A stretch of 15,143 nt of DNA from an uncultured Phascolarctobacterium sp. (GCA_900544795.1 UQWM01000032.1:1-15143), one strand, 5' to 3'. Shown: positions 1 through 6,909, counted from the first letter of the stretch. Translations and numbers: made by a program. Notes: a model not told the origin generated them from the sequence alone.

Positions 1-45
1 CATAGGGGCCGGGTACTGTTTTGCCCGGTCGTATTCCTCTTCGAT

Positions 46-90
46 CCGCTCTGCCGTTGAAAGCAAGCAGAGCGGATATTTTAATAATAT
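46..90 (+). terminator. Hairpin before the first gene, possible terminator of an upstream gene
   Basis: A perfect 9-bp inverted repeat, CCGCTCTGC (46-54) and GCAGAGCGG (67-75), encloses a 12-base loop. The T-rich run ATATTTTAA follows. The stem fits an intrinsic terminator for a gene lying to the left of the window, but the T tract is interrupted, so termination may be weak. A second short inverted repeat (CCGGG/CCCGG, about 10-28) lies just before it. Confidence 0.5.
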
Positions 91-107
91 TAAGGATGGT
101 GGCGACA

Positions 108-476
108 ATGAAAAAACGCTTTGCGGTTTTATTTTGTGCTGTTTTGTTTGTAGCAAGCTTGGCTGGCACTGCTTTTGCTGAAGAAAAGCAGGAGGCGCCT
201 GTTGACCCTAACGCAACTAATTTAACTGCCAGTTACCCTGTGCTGGATGAGGCTGTGCCTGTTATGCCGCTACGGCCCGAATCGCTTAAGGAGGCTAAGG
301 CAGTGACTGCTTATATTGCGGCTGTTGATAGTTATTTAAAATCTGTGCAGACGTATATCGACGGCACTACCAATGATTTAAACAAGATCATTGACCAAAG
401 GAACAAGGCTATTGCCAACGCGAATAAAGTTGTTGAAGAATACAATGCTTTTTTTGAAGCCAATAAGCAGAAATAA
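108..476 (+). CDS. Small secreted protein of unknown function
   Basis: The 122-residue product has a clear Sec signal peptide: Lys-Lys at residues 2-3, a hydrophobic core at about 5-20, and a probable cleavage site after Ala-Phe-Ala near residue 24. The mature part is about 98 residues, rich in Ala, Lys, Asn and Glu. A Pro/Val-rich stretch is followed by a long, probably helical C-terminal half (about 70-118) that may form a coiled coil. There is no lipobox and no cysteine in the mature part. The ATG at 108 is chosen because AAGGATGG lies just upstream and the signal peptide starts there; the open frame reaches back to 21, but that extension crosses the hairpin at 46-75. The protein is probably periplasmic. 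I do not recognise a family. It lies upstream of the unit 1 promoter, so a link to the uptake genes is not shown. Confidence 0.75.
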   Translation: MKKRFAVLFCAVLFVASLAGTAFAEEKQEAPVDPNATNLTASYPVLDEAVPVMPLRPESLKEAKAVTAYIAAVDSYLKSVQTYIDGTTNDLNKIIDQRNKAIANANKVVEEYNAFFEANKQK

Positions 477-529
477 AGCAGTTCTTTGTGACGCCTGGGA
501 TAAATTTACCTTTTAATTCTTAATAGTAC

Positions 530-558
530 TTGTAATCCCAAAAGTATTATGGTAGAAT
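530..558 (+). promoter_or_regulatory. Sigma-A type promoter of the riboswitch-controlled unit 1
   Basis: The -35 box TTGTAA (530-535) and the -10 box TAGAAT (553-558) are 17 bases apart. A TGG immediately before the -10 gives an extended -10 (TGN). The predicted start is near 565, about 60 bases before the cobalamin riboswitch. A short inverted repeat (TGTTC, loop GCAA, GAACA, 577-590) would lie near the 5' end of the transcript. Confidence 0.65.
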
Positions 559-624
559 TATTAACGTATTAGGAAGTGTTCGCAAGAACATATCTACTGA
601 TACTGTTAAAATTTAATAAGTAAT

Positions 625-789
625 AAACAGGTGCCTGGGGCCTAGCCCCAATAGGCTTAATAGGGAATCCGGTAGAAGCCGGAGCTGTCCCGCAACTGTA
701 ATGCTGAGCGCTGTGATACGAAACCATTGGGCGAGAGCCTGAGAAGGAATTGCAGGGCGATGAAGCAGAGCCAGGAGACCTGCCTGTTT
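625..789 (+). promoter_or_regulatory. Cobalamin (B12) riboswitch aptamer
   Basis: The conserved cobalamin riboswitch blocks appear in order. They are the GGGAATCCGGT-type P3/P4 region (663-672), GCTGTCCCGCAACTGTAA (684-701), a variant of the CCACTG block at about 723-730, and the B12 box AGCCAGGAGACCTGCC (769-784). The closing P1 stem pairs AAACAGG (626-632) with CCTGTTT (783-789). Cobalamin riboswitches bind adenosyl- or other cobalamins and usually repress B12 uptake or synthesis genes when the ligand is abundant. The full block set resembles the adenosylcobalamin type, but ligand preference is not settled. A terminator and a competing helix lie downstream, which suggests transcriptional control of the receptor at 1023. 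Confidence 0.93.
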
Positions 790-903
790 TATAATCCTTA
801 TATGACTTGCGATGCACGGGTCGGATGCATGATCGCAGTGTCGTTATTACTAAATTTGGTGTGGTTAACCAAATGGTATTGACGATGCTTTGTTTTTCAT
901 CAT

Positions 904-962
904 GTATCCGAAAGTTTTGCTAGTCAATGGAGTAATGACGCAGACTGTTTACTTTCGGGTAT
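904..962 (+). promoter_or_regulatory. Candidate antiterminator helix
   Basis: CCGAAAGT (908-915) is exactly complementary to ACTTTCGG (951-958). The pairing extends outward with wobble pairs to about 904/962, giving roughly 12 pairs. This helix crosses the downstream terminator hairpin topologically: its right arm sits in the terminator loop, and the terminator's left arm lies in this helix's loop. The two structures should therefore exclude each other. This is the expected architecture for B12-dependent termination. How the aptamer selects between them is not visible from pairing alone. Confidence 0.55.
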
Positions 963-975
963 GGTCTGCTTTTTT
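940..975 (+). terminator. Intrinsic terminator of the B12 riboswitch expression platform
   Basis: GCAGAC (940-945) pairs with GTCTGC (964-969), with wobble extension inward, and is followed by six T residues (970-975). It lies 48 bases upstream of the receptor start codon and downstream of the aptamer. It would stop transcription before the receptor when cobalamin is bound. Confidence 0.75.
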
Positions 976-1022
976 ATTGGTTGGCAGAGTCGTTGCAAAG
1001 TATTTAAGAAAGGGATGGAGAA

Positions 1023-2984
1023 ATGAAAAAAACTTTTTTGGAGAAGAGTGTTGTAGTAACTTTGTTGTTGGGCAGCAGTGTGTTCTTGGGGGGGACGTGC
1101 GTTTTTGCAGAAGAGCCGATCGAAAACTTTACTTTAGGTGAATTTGTGGTAACGGCCAGCCGTGTAGCAACTAATAAGGTGGATACACCTGCTAATATCA
1201 GTGTTATTACCAAAGAAGCGATCGCCGATAATAATTATAGCGATGCTGCGGAAGCTATCAGCAAGGTGCCGGGCGTAAATGTTCTGGGCAGCGGTGCTAA
1301 AGGTACCAGTATGGGTCAGGATAAAATTTTGATCAATGGCGATGAACGTGTTTTGGTACTTATCGATGGACGCCGGGTTAATTTGGGCAGCAGCGGTAAT
1401 TACAGTGCTGATTGGCTGCCTCCGGTAAACGCTATCGAAAGGATCGAGGTGTTAAAGGGAGCAGGGTCTGCTTTATATGGCACAGATGCTGTTGGCGGCG
1501 TTATCAACGTTATTACGAAAAAGGGCAACGAACTTGACAGTCATGTAACACTGCGGGCAGCGACCGGGTCGTGGAACACCGAGCAATATGGTATTACCGC
1601 AGGTGGTGCAACTAAAGGCGGCTTAGGTGTATTTGTAAGTGCCAGCAAAGACCGCCGCGGTAATTACAGCTATAAGGGCATTGACGGCGATGTTAAAAAA
1701 ATGCCCAACTCCGGTTTTAATACGGAAGGCTTTAATTTAAAGCTGGATCAGCAGGTAGGCAGGGATAACCGTGTTACCATGCAGTTTGAGCATTTGAATG
1801 CGGAAGGCGGCTCGCCGTTTAGGTATAATAGGTTAGGAGCAAGTGATAGACATAAAAGGTTAAATAATAATGTCAATCTAAGATATGATTGGAATGAAAG
1901 CGCTGATAACAGTGGCTATGTGCAGGTGTACAACAATTATCAGCATGCACAGTTTTCGAGTGATGTTGCTGCTAATCAGTCTGATTTTACTGATAGTACA
2001 GCAGGATTAGAGTTGCAGCAGAATTTTAAATTAAGTAAAAATAATGAATTAACTGCCGGGCTGGAATATTATAAGACAAAAGTAAGTAACGATGTGATGT
2101 TTGAAGGAGAAAAAGAAATCACAAATAAAGCTGCATTTGTTGAAGACAGGTGGCAGTTCGCTGAGACTTGGCAATTGAATACAGGTTTGCGTTTAGATCA
2201 TCACAACGAATATGGTAGTGAAATAACGCCGCATGTAGCATTGAATAAGAAATTTAACGAAGATAGTAATGTTTATTTATCATGGGGTAAGGTATTTAAT
2301 GCTCCTAACGTGCAGGATTTATATTGGAAACAGTATGATTCGGATTATAATAGTTGGACATTAGGTGATCCAAATTTAAAACCTGAAAAAGGTGAGGTTT
2401 GGACCCTTGGAACTAATATGAAAATAAGTGAAAAAACCAATTTGGCTGCTAGTGTATTTTATAGTGATATTAAAGATGCGATTGATTGGGAATATAATTC
2501 AAGTGATAATTCCTCAAAAGCAACCAATATAAATAAAGAAAAACGTAGAGGGATGGAGTTAAATATTAATCATAAATTTGATAAAAATTTGTCAGGACGC
2601 GTTTCTTATACATATTTAAAGGTTAAGCAAAATAAAGAAAATGGGGAAGGATTCGTTAGAGAAGAAAAAAATAAACCTAACATATACCGAGTTGGTTTAG
2701 ATTATAAAAATAATGAATGGTTATTTAATGCTGACTTGACCGCTGTTACTGGTCAGAATAAAGCTGCTTATACTGACAAGTCGTATGTTATTTTAGATTT
2801 GGGCGCACAATGTAAAATCAACAAGAATGCTAAAATATTTATCAAAGGCTATAATCTGACAAACGCTCGCTATCAGGAATATGGTGGATATATATATGAT
2901 TCTGTCGCATTTGTCTCAACACCCTATGCCGCTTATCCCATGCCGTCACGCAGCTTTATTGTGGGTATGGAGTATAACTTCTAA
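1023..2984 (+). CDS. TonB-dependent outer-membrane receptor, BtuB-like
   Basis: This 653-residue receptor imports a large ligand, probably a corrinoid, across the outer membrane using TonB energy. It has a signal peptide (residues 1 to about 29), a TonB-box-like segment (EFVVTASR, about 40-47), a plug domain to about residue 170 with the usual LIDGRRV and GSALYGTDAVGG motifs, and a 22-strand-type beta-barrel ending in the expected Phe (EYNF). The length suits the BtuB/CirA family. Control by an upstream cobalamin riboswitch and terminator supports B12 or another corrinoid as ligand. The ATG follows a purine-rich AGGGATGGAG site. The stop overlaps the next gene's ATG by one base, so the two are coupled. 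From about 1820 to 2880 base composition drops to roughly 25-35% GC, against about 40-58% in the plug-encoding part, which suggests a mosaic gene. TonB, ExbB and ExbD are not in the window. Confidence 0.92.
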   Translation: MKKTFLEKSVVVTLLLGSSVFLGGTCVFAEEPIENFTLGEFVVTASRVATNKVDTPANISVITKEAIADNNYSDAAEAISKVPGVNVLGSGAKGTSMGQDKILINGDERVLVLIDGRRVNLGSSGNYSADWLPPVNAIERIEVLKGAGSALYGTDAVGGVINVITKKGNELDSHVTLRAATGSWNTEQYGITAGGATKGGLGVFVSASKDRRGNYSYKGIDGDVKKMPNSGFNTEGFNLKLDQQVGRDNRVTMQFEHLNAEGGSPFRYNRLGASDRHKRLNNNVNLRYDWNESADNSGYVQVYNNYQHAQFSSDVAANQSDFTDSTAGLELQQNFKLSKNNELTAGLEYYKTKVSNDVMFEGEKEITNKAAFVEDRWQFAETWQLNTGLRLDHHNEYGSEITPHVALNKKFNEDSNVYLSWGKVFNAPNVQDLYWKQYDSDYNSWTLGDPNLKPEKGEVWTLGTNMKISEKTNLAASVFYSDIKDAIDWEYNSSDNSSKATNINKEKRRGMELNINHKFDKNLSGRVSYTYLKVKQNKENGEGFVREEKNKPNIYRVGLDYKNNEWLFNADLTAVTGQNKAAYTDKSYVILDLGAQCKINKNAKIFIKGYNLTNARYQEYGGYIYDSVAFVSTPYAAYPMPSRSFIVGMEYNF

Positions 2985-3946
2985 TGAAGCAGCTATTTAA
3001 TTACTGTTCGCTGCCCATGTATGAAGCCGATGTGCTTGATGCACGCCAAACCTTAAAAAGCTTTATCGGTGACTTGGAACTGGACGGCATTGAGCAAAGG
3101 GTGTACCAGCCGTTAGGACAGGTGCCCTACAAGGATCTGACCGTAGGCGTGCATTTGAACTACTGGACCGAATGGGTAAATTTTTACCGTAATGACAAGG
3201 AGCTGCTAAAACGCAGCTTTAGCGATACGCAGCAGTTAAAGGAATATTATGGCGGAGCGGCGAATGTAGAAGCATGGCTGGAAGTTATTAAAAGCAACTT
3301 GCTGGCGGCAATATCTACCCAGCCGGAATACCTTGTCTGGCATGTTTCCAATGCCGGTAATGCAGAGGTTTTTACATTTAACTTTAATTACAGCGACGCC
3401 GATGTGATGCAGGCTACGGCAGAGCTGTTTAACAGCGTTTGCGACGTTATACCTGACGATGTGACGGTGCTGTTTGAAAATTTGTGGTGGCCGGGGCTGC
3501 GGCTGGTAGATTCCAACCTGGTTGAACGCTTTTTTGCATCGCTGAACAAAACGAATGTGGGCATTATGCTGGATACGGGGCATTTGCTTAATACCAATAG
3601 GCAGCAGACCAGCGAAGTTGAGGGCATAGGCTATGTGTGCAGAACTGTTCAGGCTTTGGGCTCGTTGAAGCAGCTTATAAAAGGCGTGCATTTAAGCTGC
3701 TCGCTGTCGGGTAGCTATCAGCAAAGCTTTGCAAAAATAGTGCCGCCGCAGGTGGACTATGAAGTTTTGTTGACACATATCGGTAAGATCGACAGGCATC
3801 AGCCCTTTACCGTGCCGGAAGCAGTGGATATTTTGGAAGCAGTGCAGCCGCAGTATTTGGTGCACGAGCTGTTTTATGATAATTTAACGGACTTGGGTGG
3901 CAAACTGCGTCAGCAGCAAAAAGCCTGTGGTTTGAGGAGCAGATAG
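2984..3946 (+). CDS. Xylose-isomerase-like TIM-barrel protein (AP endonuclease 2 family fold)
   Basis: The 320-residue cytoplasmic protein has no signal peptide. Its motifs, spaced like beta-strand ends, match the sugar isomerase/epimerase and endonuclease IV-like TIM-barrel superfamily: VGVHLNY (His57), VWHVSN (His120), VLFENLWW (Glu165), IMLDTGH (Asp197 and His200), GVHLS (His236) and VHELFY (Glu295). Acidic and His residues at such positions bind one to three divalent metals in this superfamily, so a metal-dependent isomerase, hydrolase or lyase is likely. The substrate is unknown. The ATG shares a base with the receptor stop (TAATG), and the binding-protein gene starts one base after this stop, so all three are made under B12 control. 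That context suggests a role in handling or remodelling the imported corrinoid, for example its nucleotide loop, but this is inference. Confidence 0.75.
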   Translation: MKQLFNYCSLPMYEADVLDARQTLKSFIGDLELDGIEQRVYQPLGQVPYKDLTVGVHLNYWTEWVNFYRNDKELLKRSFSDTQQLKEYYGGAANVEAWLEVIKSNLLAAISTQPEYLVWHVSNAGNAEVFTFNFNYSDADVMQATAELFNSVCDVIPDDVTVLFENLWWPGLRLVDSNLVERFFASLNKTNVGIMLDTGHLLNTNRQQTSEVEGIGYVCRTVQALGSLKQLIKGVHLSCSLSGSYQQSFAKIVPPQVDYEVLLTHIGKIDRHQPFTVPEAVDILEAVQPQYLVHELFYDNLTDLGGKLRQQQKACGLRSR

Positions 3947-3947
3947 G

Positions 3948-4901
3948 ATGAAAAAAGGCTTTCTTAGCATTGTGATCCTGTTGGTCTGCACAGTTTTGCT
4001 TTTGTGCAGTGGCTGCGGTATCAAGGCGGAAAACGATAAAAGCAAACCGGCTTACAGGGTAACTGATGCTACGGGAACGGTAGTAGAATTTACCGGGAAG
4101 CCGCAGAAAATAGTTTCGATGGGTACTGGCAGCGACGAGATATTGCTGGCGCTGGTAGCTCCGGACCGGATCGCCGCCCTTACTTATTTGGCTGACGACG
4201 CTGGTATTTCTGCGATCAGCGAGCAGGCTAAAGCTATTAAAGGCAGGGTGCAGCGTAATAATTTAGAATCTATTTTATCCTATGCGCCCGATCTGGTGAT
4301 CGTTCCCGATTGGGGCGGAACCGACTTTGTGGGTCAGCTGCGTGCGGCTAATGTTAAGGTTTATGTGCATAAAACACCTAATACGCTGGAAGATATCAAA
4401 GCTAATATTGGCGAACTGGCTGGATTAGTGGGGGAGCAAGAACGTGGACAGGCCTTGCAGCAGCAAATGGACGACCGTTTAGCCGCTATTTGGGCTAAGG
4501 TAGGTAAGATAAAACCGGAGCAGCGGAAAAAAATCATTGCCTTATCCTTTATGGGGCCAATGGGGATCAAGGGGTCGTCGTTCGACGATATGTGCCGTTA
4601 TGCCAACATCGTCAATGCTATCGAACACCTTGATGTGCCCAAGAACGCTACCTTTTCGGAAGAGCAGATGCTGATGTTGGACCCGGATATTATTTTAGTG
4701 CCCAGCTGGGATTACAGCGGTACTAAAAATACTGGTGAGTTTAAACGTCAGGTCATGACGAACGAAGCTTATCAGGGTATTAAGGCTATTCGCAGCCATC
4801 AGGTAGTGCAGGTGCACGATAAGTATCTTTACAGTACTTCGCAGTATGCGGTTAACGCTGTGGAAGAATTGGCCGAAGTCAGTTATCCAGAATTGTTTTA
4901 G
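3948..4901 (+). CDS. ABC transporter substrate-binding lipoprotein, BtuF/FecB type
   Basis: The 317-residue protein belongs to the periplasmic-binding-protein family for vitamin B12, haem and ferric siderophores. It has an N-terminal hydrophobic segment and a lipobox-like site LCSGC with the lipidated Cys at residue 23; Cys instead of Leu at -3 is slightly unusual. The mature part begins with the family pattern 'Tyr-Arg-Val-Thr-Asp-Ala-Thr-Gly' (about 36-43), then QKIVSMGTGSDEILLAL, PDLVIVPDWGG and a second lobe ending near residue 310. It has two lobes joined by a long helix, as in BtuF. It is the last gene of unit 1 and has no permease or ATPase beside it in that unit. It probably delivers ligand to the FecCD-type importer of unit 2. 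Cobalamin is the likely ligand because of the riboswitch. Confidence 0.88.
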   Translation: MKKGFLSIVILLVCTVLLLCSGCGIKAENDKSKPAYRVTDATGTVVEFTGKPQKIVSMGTGSDEILLALVAPDRIAALTYLADDAGISAISEQAKAIKGRVQRNNLESILSYAPDLVIVPDWGGTDFVGQLRAANVKVYVHKTPNTLEDIKANIGELAGLVGEQERGQALQQQMDDRLAAIWAKVGKIKPEQRKKIIALSFMGPMGIKGSSFDDMCRYANIVNAIEHLDVPKNATFSEEQMLMLDPDIILVPSWDYSGTKNTGEFKRQVMTNEAYQGIKAIRSHQVVQVHDKYLYSTSQYAVNAVEELAEVSYPELF

Positions 4902-4927
4902 TTTTTACCGCTTAACGAATAAGAAAA

Positions 4928-4976
4928 AATACCCCTGGCAGTGTGATTTTTTATACATTGTCGGGGGTATTTATAT
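4928..4976 (+). terminator. Terminator closing unit 1
   Basis: AAATACCCCTGGCAGTGT (4928-4945) pairs along its whole length with ACATTGTCGGGGGTATTT (4955-4972). The stem is 18 pairs with three G-T wobbles and a T-rich loop. The right arm ends in TTT followed by ATAT. It ends the B12-controlled unit 27 bases after the binding-protein stop and just before the next promoter, so unit 2 is probably expressed separately. Confidence 0.8.
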
Positions 4977-4977
4977 A

Positions 4978-5006
4978 TTGACACTCAAGTCAAAGGATGT
5001 TAAAAT
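4978..5006 (+). promoter_or_regulatory. Consensus sigma-A promoter of the nitrogenase-like/importer unit 2
   Basis: TTGACA (4978-4983) is a perfect -35 box. Seventeen bases later stands TAAAAT (5001-5006), one mismatch from the -10 consensus. The predicted start is near 5013, about 128 bases before the NifH-like gene. A small inverted repeat, TTGAC (4978-4982) and GTCAA (4989-4993), covers the -35. The -10 lies inside the left arm of a 19-bp perfect inverted repeat. Confidence 0.8.
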
Positions 5007-5042
5007 GCAATGAGTTAGCGAAAGCTAACTCATTGCATTTTA
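5001..5042. repeat. Perfect 19-bp inverted repeat with GAAA loop over the promoter -10 and start
   Basis: The bases 5001-5019 are the exact reverse complement of 5024-5042, with loop GAAA (5020-5023). A T-rich TTTTATTGTT run begins within the right arm. The left arm contains the -10 box and the predicted start site near 5013. A transcript starting there would carry only the inner part, a stem of about 7-8 pairs with a GNRA-type loop at its very 5' end. Possible roles are an operator, an mRNA-stabilising 5' hairpin, or a second terminator for read-through from unit 1. Confidence 0.8.
5014..5029. promoter_or_regulatory. Candidate operator palindrome, copy 1
   Basis: GTTAGC (5014-5019), GAAA, GCTAAC (5024-5029). 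The same 6-4-6 palindrome with only two loop bases changed occurs at 11291-11306 before the ChaN-like gene. It sits at the predicted transcription start, where a bound protein would block initiation. The regulator is not identified. Confidence 0.5.
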
Positions 5043-5140
5043 TTGTTAGTGTTTATATTTTGTCCAGCCCAAAAATATATTTTAAAGATAGAAATATTGC
5101 TGTCCAGGTGTTATCCATATTCAAGGGAGGCAGTTTATTA

Positions 5141-5914
5141 ATGAGAAAAATTGCAATTTATGGCAAAGGCGGTATCGGTAAGTCAACAACGACATCTAAC
5201 CTGTCGGCAGCTTTGGCACTGCAAGGGTACAAGGTCATGCAGGTTGGCTGCGACCCCAAGTCTGATTCGACTAAAAATTTGATGAATGGTATGAGGATAC
5301 CAACGGTTTTGGAGCAGCTGAAGGAAAAAGGTGAGAAGCTGGAGCTAAAGGATATCGTTTTTGAAGGCTTCGGCGGGGTGCTGTGTGTGGAAGCTGGCGG
5401 GCCGACTCCTGGTATCGGCTGTGCGGGGCGTGGCATTATTTCGGCTTTTGAAAAGCTGGAAGAGTTGCAGGCCTTTGAAATCTATAAGCCTGACATCGTT
5501 ATTTATGACGTACTGGGAGACGTTGTCTGCGGCGGCTTTGCGATGCCGATCAGGGGCGGTTATGCCAGAGAGGTCTTTATTGTTTCGTCAGGTGAAATGA
5601 TGGCGTTGTATGCGGCGAATAATATCGCGCAGGCCATCAAAAACTTTGGCCGCAGGGGCTATGCCCGCTTAAAGGGTATCATTCTTAACGCTAAGAATAT
5701 CGAGAACGAGAAAGAGCTTGTAGAAAAAGCAGCGGCTGAGATCGAAACAAGCATAGTTATGTATGTTCCTCGCTCCGGCGATATTCAGCTGGCCGAAAAC
5801 CAGGGCGGCACTGTTTGCGAGTTCGTACAGGCTTCGCCGATGGTGGCAGTGTATAATGAGCTGGCTGAAAAAGTTTTAGCATTGAGTGAAGACAGTAAGG
5901 GGGATGACAAATGA
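5141..5914 (+). CDS. NifH-like iron protein (nitrogenase-superfamily ATP-dependent reductase)
   Basis: The 257-residue protein is related to NifH, BchL and CfbC: a homodimer that bridges one [4Fe-4S] cluster and passes electrons to a NifDK-like partner as it hydrolyses ATP. Visible motifs are the P-loop GKGGIGKST (8-16), switch I around GCDPK (36-40), GGPTPGIGCAGRG with cluster ligand Cys94 (86-98), and switch II DVLGDVVCGGFAMPIR with cluster ligand Cys130 (123-138). Arg97 matches the arginine that is ADP-ribosylated in some NifH proteins. It is shorter than NifH (about 275-297). The ATG at 5141 follows AAGGGAGG (5123-5130) and begins directly at the beta strand before the P-loop; the open frame extends to 4997, but that would include the promoter. 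It is the first gene of unit 2 and overlaps the next by four bases (ATGA). The partner proteins are encoded at 8705 and 10003. Confidence 0.92.
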   Translation: MRKIAIYGKGGIGKSTTTSNLSAALALQGYKVMQVGCDPKSDSTKNLMNGMRIPTVLEQLKEKGEKLELKDIVFEGFGGVLCVEAGGPTPGIGCAGRGIISAFEKLEELQAFEIYKPDIVIYDVLGDVVCGGFAMPIRGGYAREVFIVSSGEMMALYAANNIAQAIKNFGRRGYARLKGIILNAKNIENEKELVEKAAAEIETSIVMYVPRSGDIQLAENQGGTVCEFVQASPMVAVYNELAEKVLALSEDSKGDDK

Positions 5915-6909
5915 GAAACAAAATTTTACTGTTGTTAGTGGTTATCATAGCGGGAGCACTGCTATATTTTTGTTTTGGCAAGGTTGGGCAGAAGGGTGAA
6001 CAGGCTGCTGTTGCCGCAACTGACGTTACTTTAGCATACACGCCGACTATGCAGCAATATGGCTTTACCGAGCCTGTTATTTTAAAAGCGCCGCCCCAAA
6101 GGGTGGTATCGCTGGTGCATACTCCTGTTTTGGCTTTGCACGAAATGGGTATCAAACAAGTTGCGATTCCACAGGCGGCTATGCTGGAATGGCCGGCAGA
6201 CCTGGCTAAGGATGCCAAACAACTAAACGTTTCTATGAACTCTAACTTTGATATAGAATCGGTTATCGCCTTAGAGCCTGATCTGGTCATTGTTGGTTAT
6301 CAGTCTAAAGACACCTATGGCAAGATCCTTGACCGCGAAAAGATCCCGGTTTATTACGTCGATGCGGGCCATGTGGTTTCCTATAAATCGATCAAAGAAC
6401 TTACCGATGTGCTGATAGCTGCTTTTGGCAAAAATAACGCCGGGGCAGAGGCTATCACGGCACGCTTCCAAAAATTAGAAGGCCGTCTGGCTGAAAAAAG
6501 CAGGGAAAATCAGGGCCAAAAAGTGATGGTGCTGCAATCGGCGCCGCCCCGCCATTATATTCAGGGCAGAGAAGGAACATTGGGCAGTATGCTGGATATG
6601 CTGGGCTACACAAACGTGTTTCACAGCGACAGTGGCAAAATGGTGCTGCTGGATCTGGAGCAGGCCCTGACCTACGAGCCGGATATGGTGTTTTGCGTAG
6701 GCGGTGCGCAAACAGGCAGTGAACATCAGCAGGTAATGGAAGCTGATTTTGCCAAAAATCCGGCTTATTGGAACAATATTCAGGCGATCAAAGAAAATAA
6801 CGTAGTTTATTTGCCGATAAAATATGTGGCAACAGCAGGTATAAATATCATTGATAACCTCAATGAGCTGATCGATACTATTGATGCGAAGAAGCTGCAG
6901 AAAAAATGA
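5911..6909 (+). CDS. Second ABC transporter substrate-binding protein, FecB/BtuF type, membrane-anchored
   Basis: The 332-residue protein has an N-terminal hydrophobic segment (about 4-21) without a proper lipobox: the only Cys there (Cys21) is preceded by Phe. It is therefore probably held by an uncleaved signal anchor rather than by lipid. The rest fits the periplasmic-binding fold for iron chelates, haem and cobalamin: APPQRVVSLVHTPVLALHEMG (about 60-80), LEPDLVIVGY near 116-125, a linking helix, and the C-terminal lobe with GSMLDMLGYTNVF and a YEPDMVF strand. It is only distantly similar to the unit 1 binding protein. It starts inside the NifH-like stop (ATGA) and ends inside the permease start (ATGA), so it is translationally coupled to both. 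The ligand is probably the molecule that the reductase handles. Confidence 0.85.
   Translation: MRNKILLLLVVIIAGALLYFCFGKVGQKGEQAAVAATDVTLAYTPTMQQYGFTEPVILKAPPQRVVSLVHTPVLALHEMGIKQVAIPQAAMLEWPADLAKDAKQLNVSMNSNFDIESVIALEPDLVIVGYQSKDTYGKILDREKIPVYYVDAGHVVSYKSIKELTDVLIAAFGKNNAGAEAITARFQKLEGRLAEKSRENQGQKVMVLQSAPPRHYIQGREGTLGSMLDMLGYTNVFHSDSGKMVLLDLEQALTYEPDMVFCVGGAQTGSEHQQVMEADFAKNPAYWNNIQAIKENNVVYLPIKYVATAGINIIDNLNELIDTIDAKKLQKK

Larger units (their letters stand above)
790..1022 (+). promoter_or_regulatory. Long structured leader between riboswitch and receptor gene
   Basis: These 233 bases hold no convincing gene. A hairpin has TGCGAT (808-813) pairing with ATCGCA (832-837). A second has ATTTGGT (854-860) pairing with ACCAAAT (868-874) and includes the palindrome GGTTAACC (863-870). 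An alternative helix spans 904-915 and 951-962, and a terminator follows at 940-975. Only the last two have an obvious role as an expression switch. The first two hairpins are unexplained. The leader ends with the purine-rich ribosome-binding region AAAGGGATGGAG just before the ATG at 1023. Confidence 0.6.

Noticed and set aside
21..107. N-terminal extension of the small secreted protein
   Set aside because: It crosses the hairpin at 46-75 and would bury the signal peptide. The ATG at 108 has its own ribosome-binding site.
569..817. Minus-strand open frame
   Set aside because: It lies antisense to the cobalamin riboswitch, whose conserved RNA blocks explain the sequence.
879..907. Second promoter in the receptor leader (TTGACG with ATGTAT)
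   Set aside because: The -10 is poor, and the position inside the expression platform would bypass riboswitch control.
890..1141. Plus-strand open frame in the leader
   Set aside because: It overlaps the terminator and the receptor start in another frame, has no good ribosome-binding site, and its product is not protein-like.
4997..5140. N-terminal extension of the NifH-like protein from the ATG at 4997
   Set aside because: It would run through the promoter -10 and the hairpin. The proper ribosome-binding site and the family start are at 5141.
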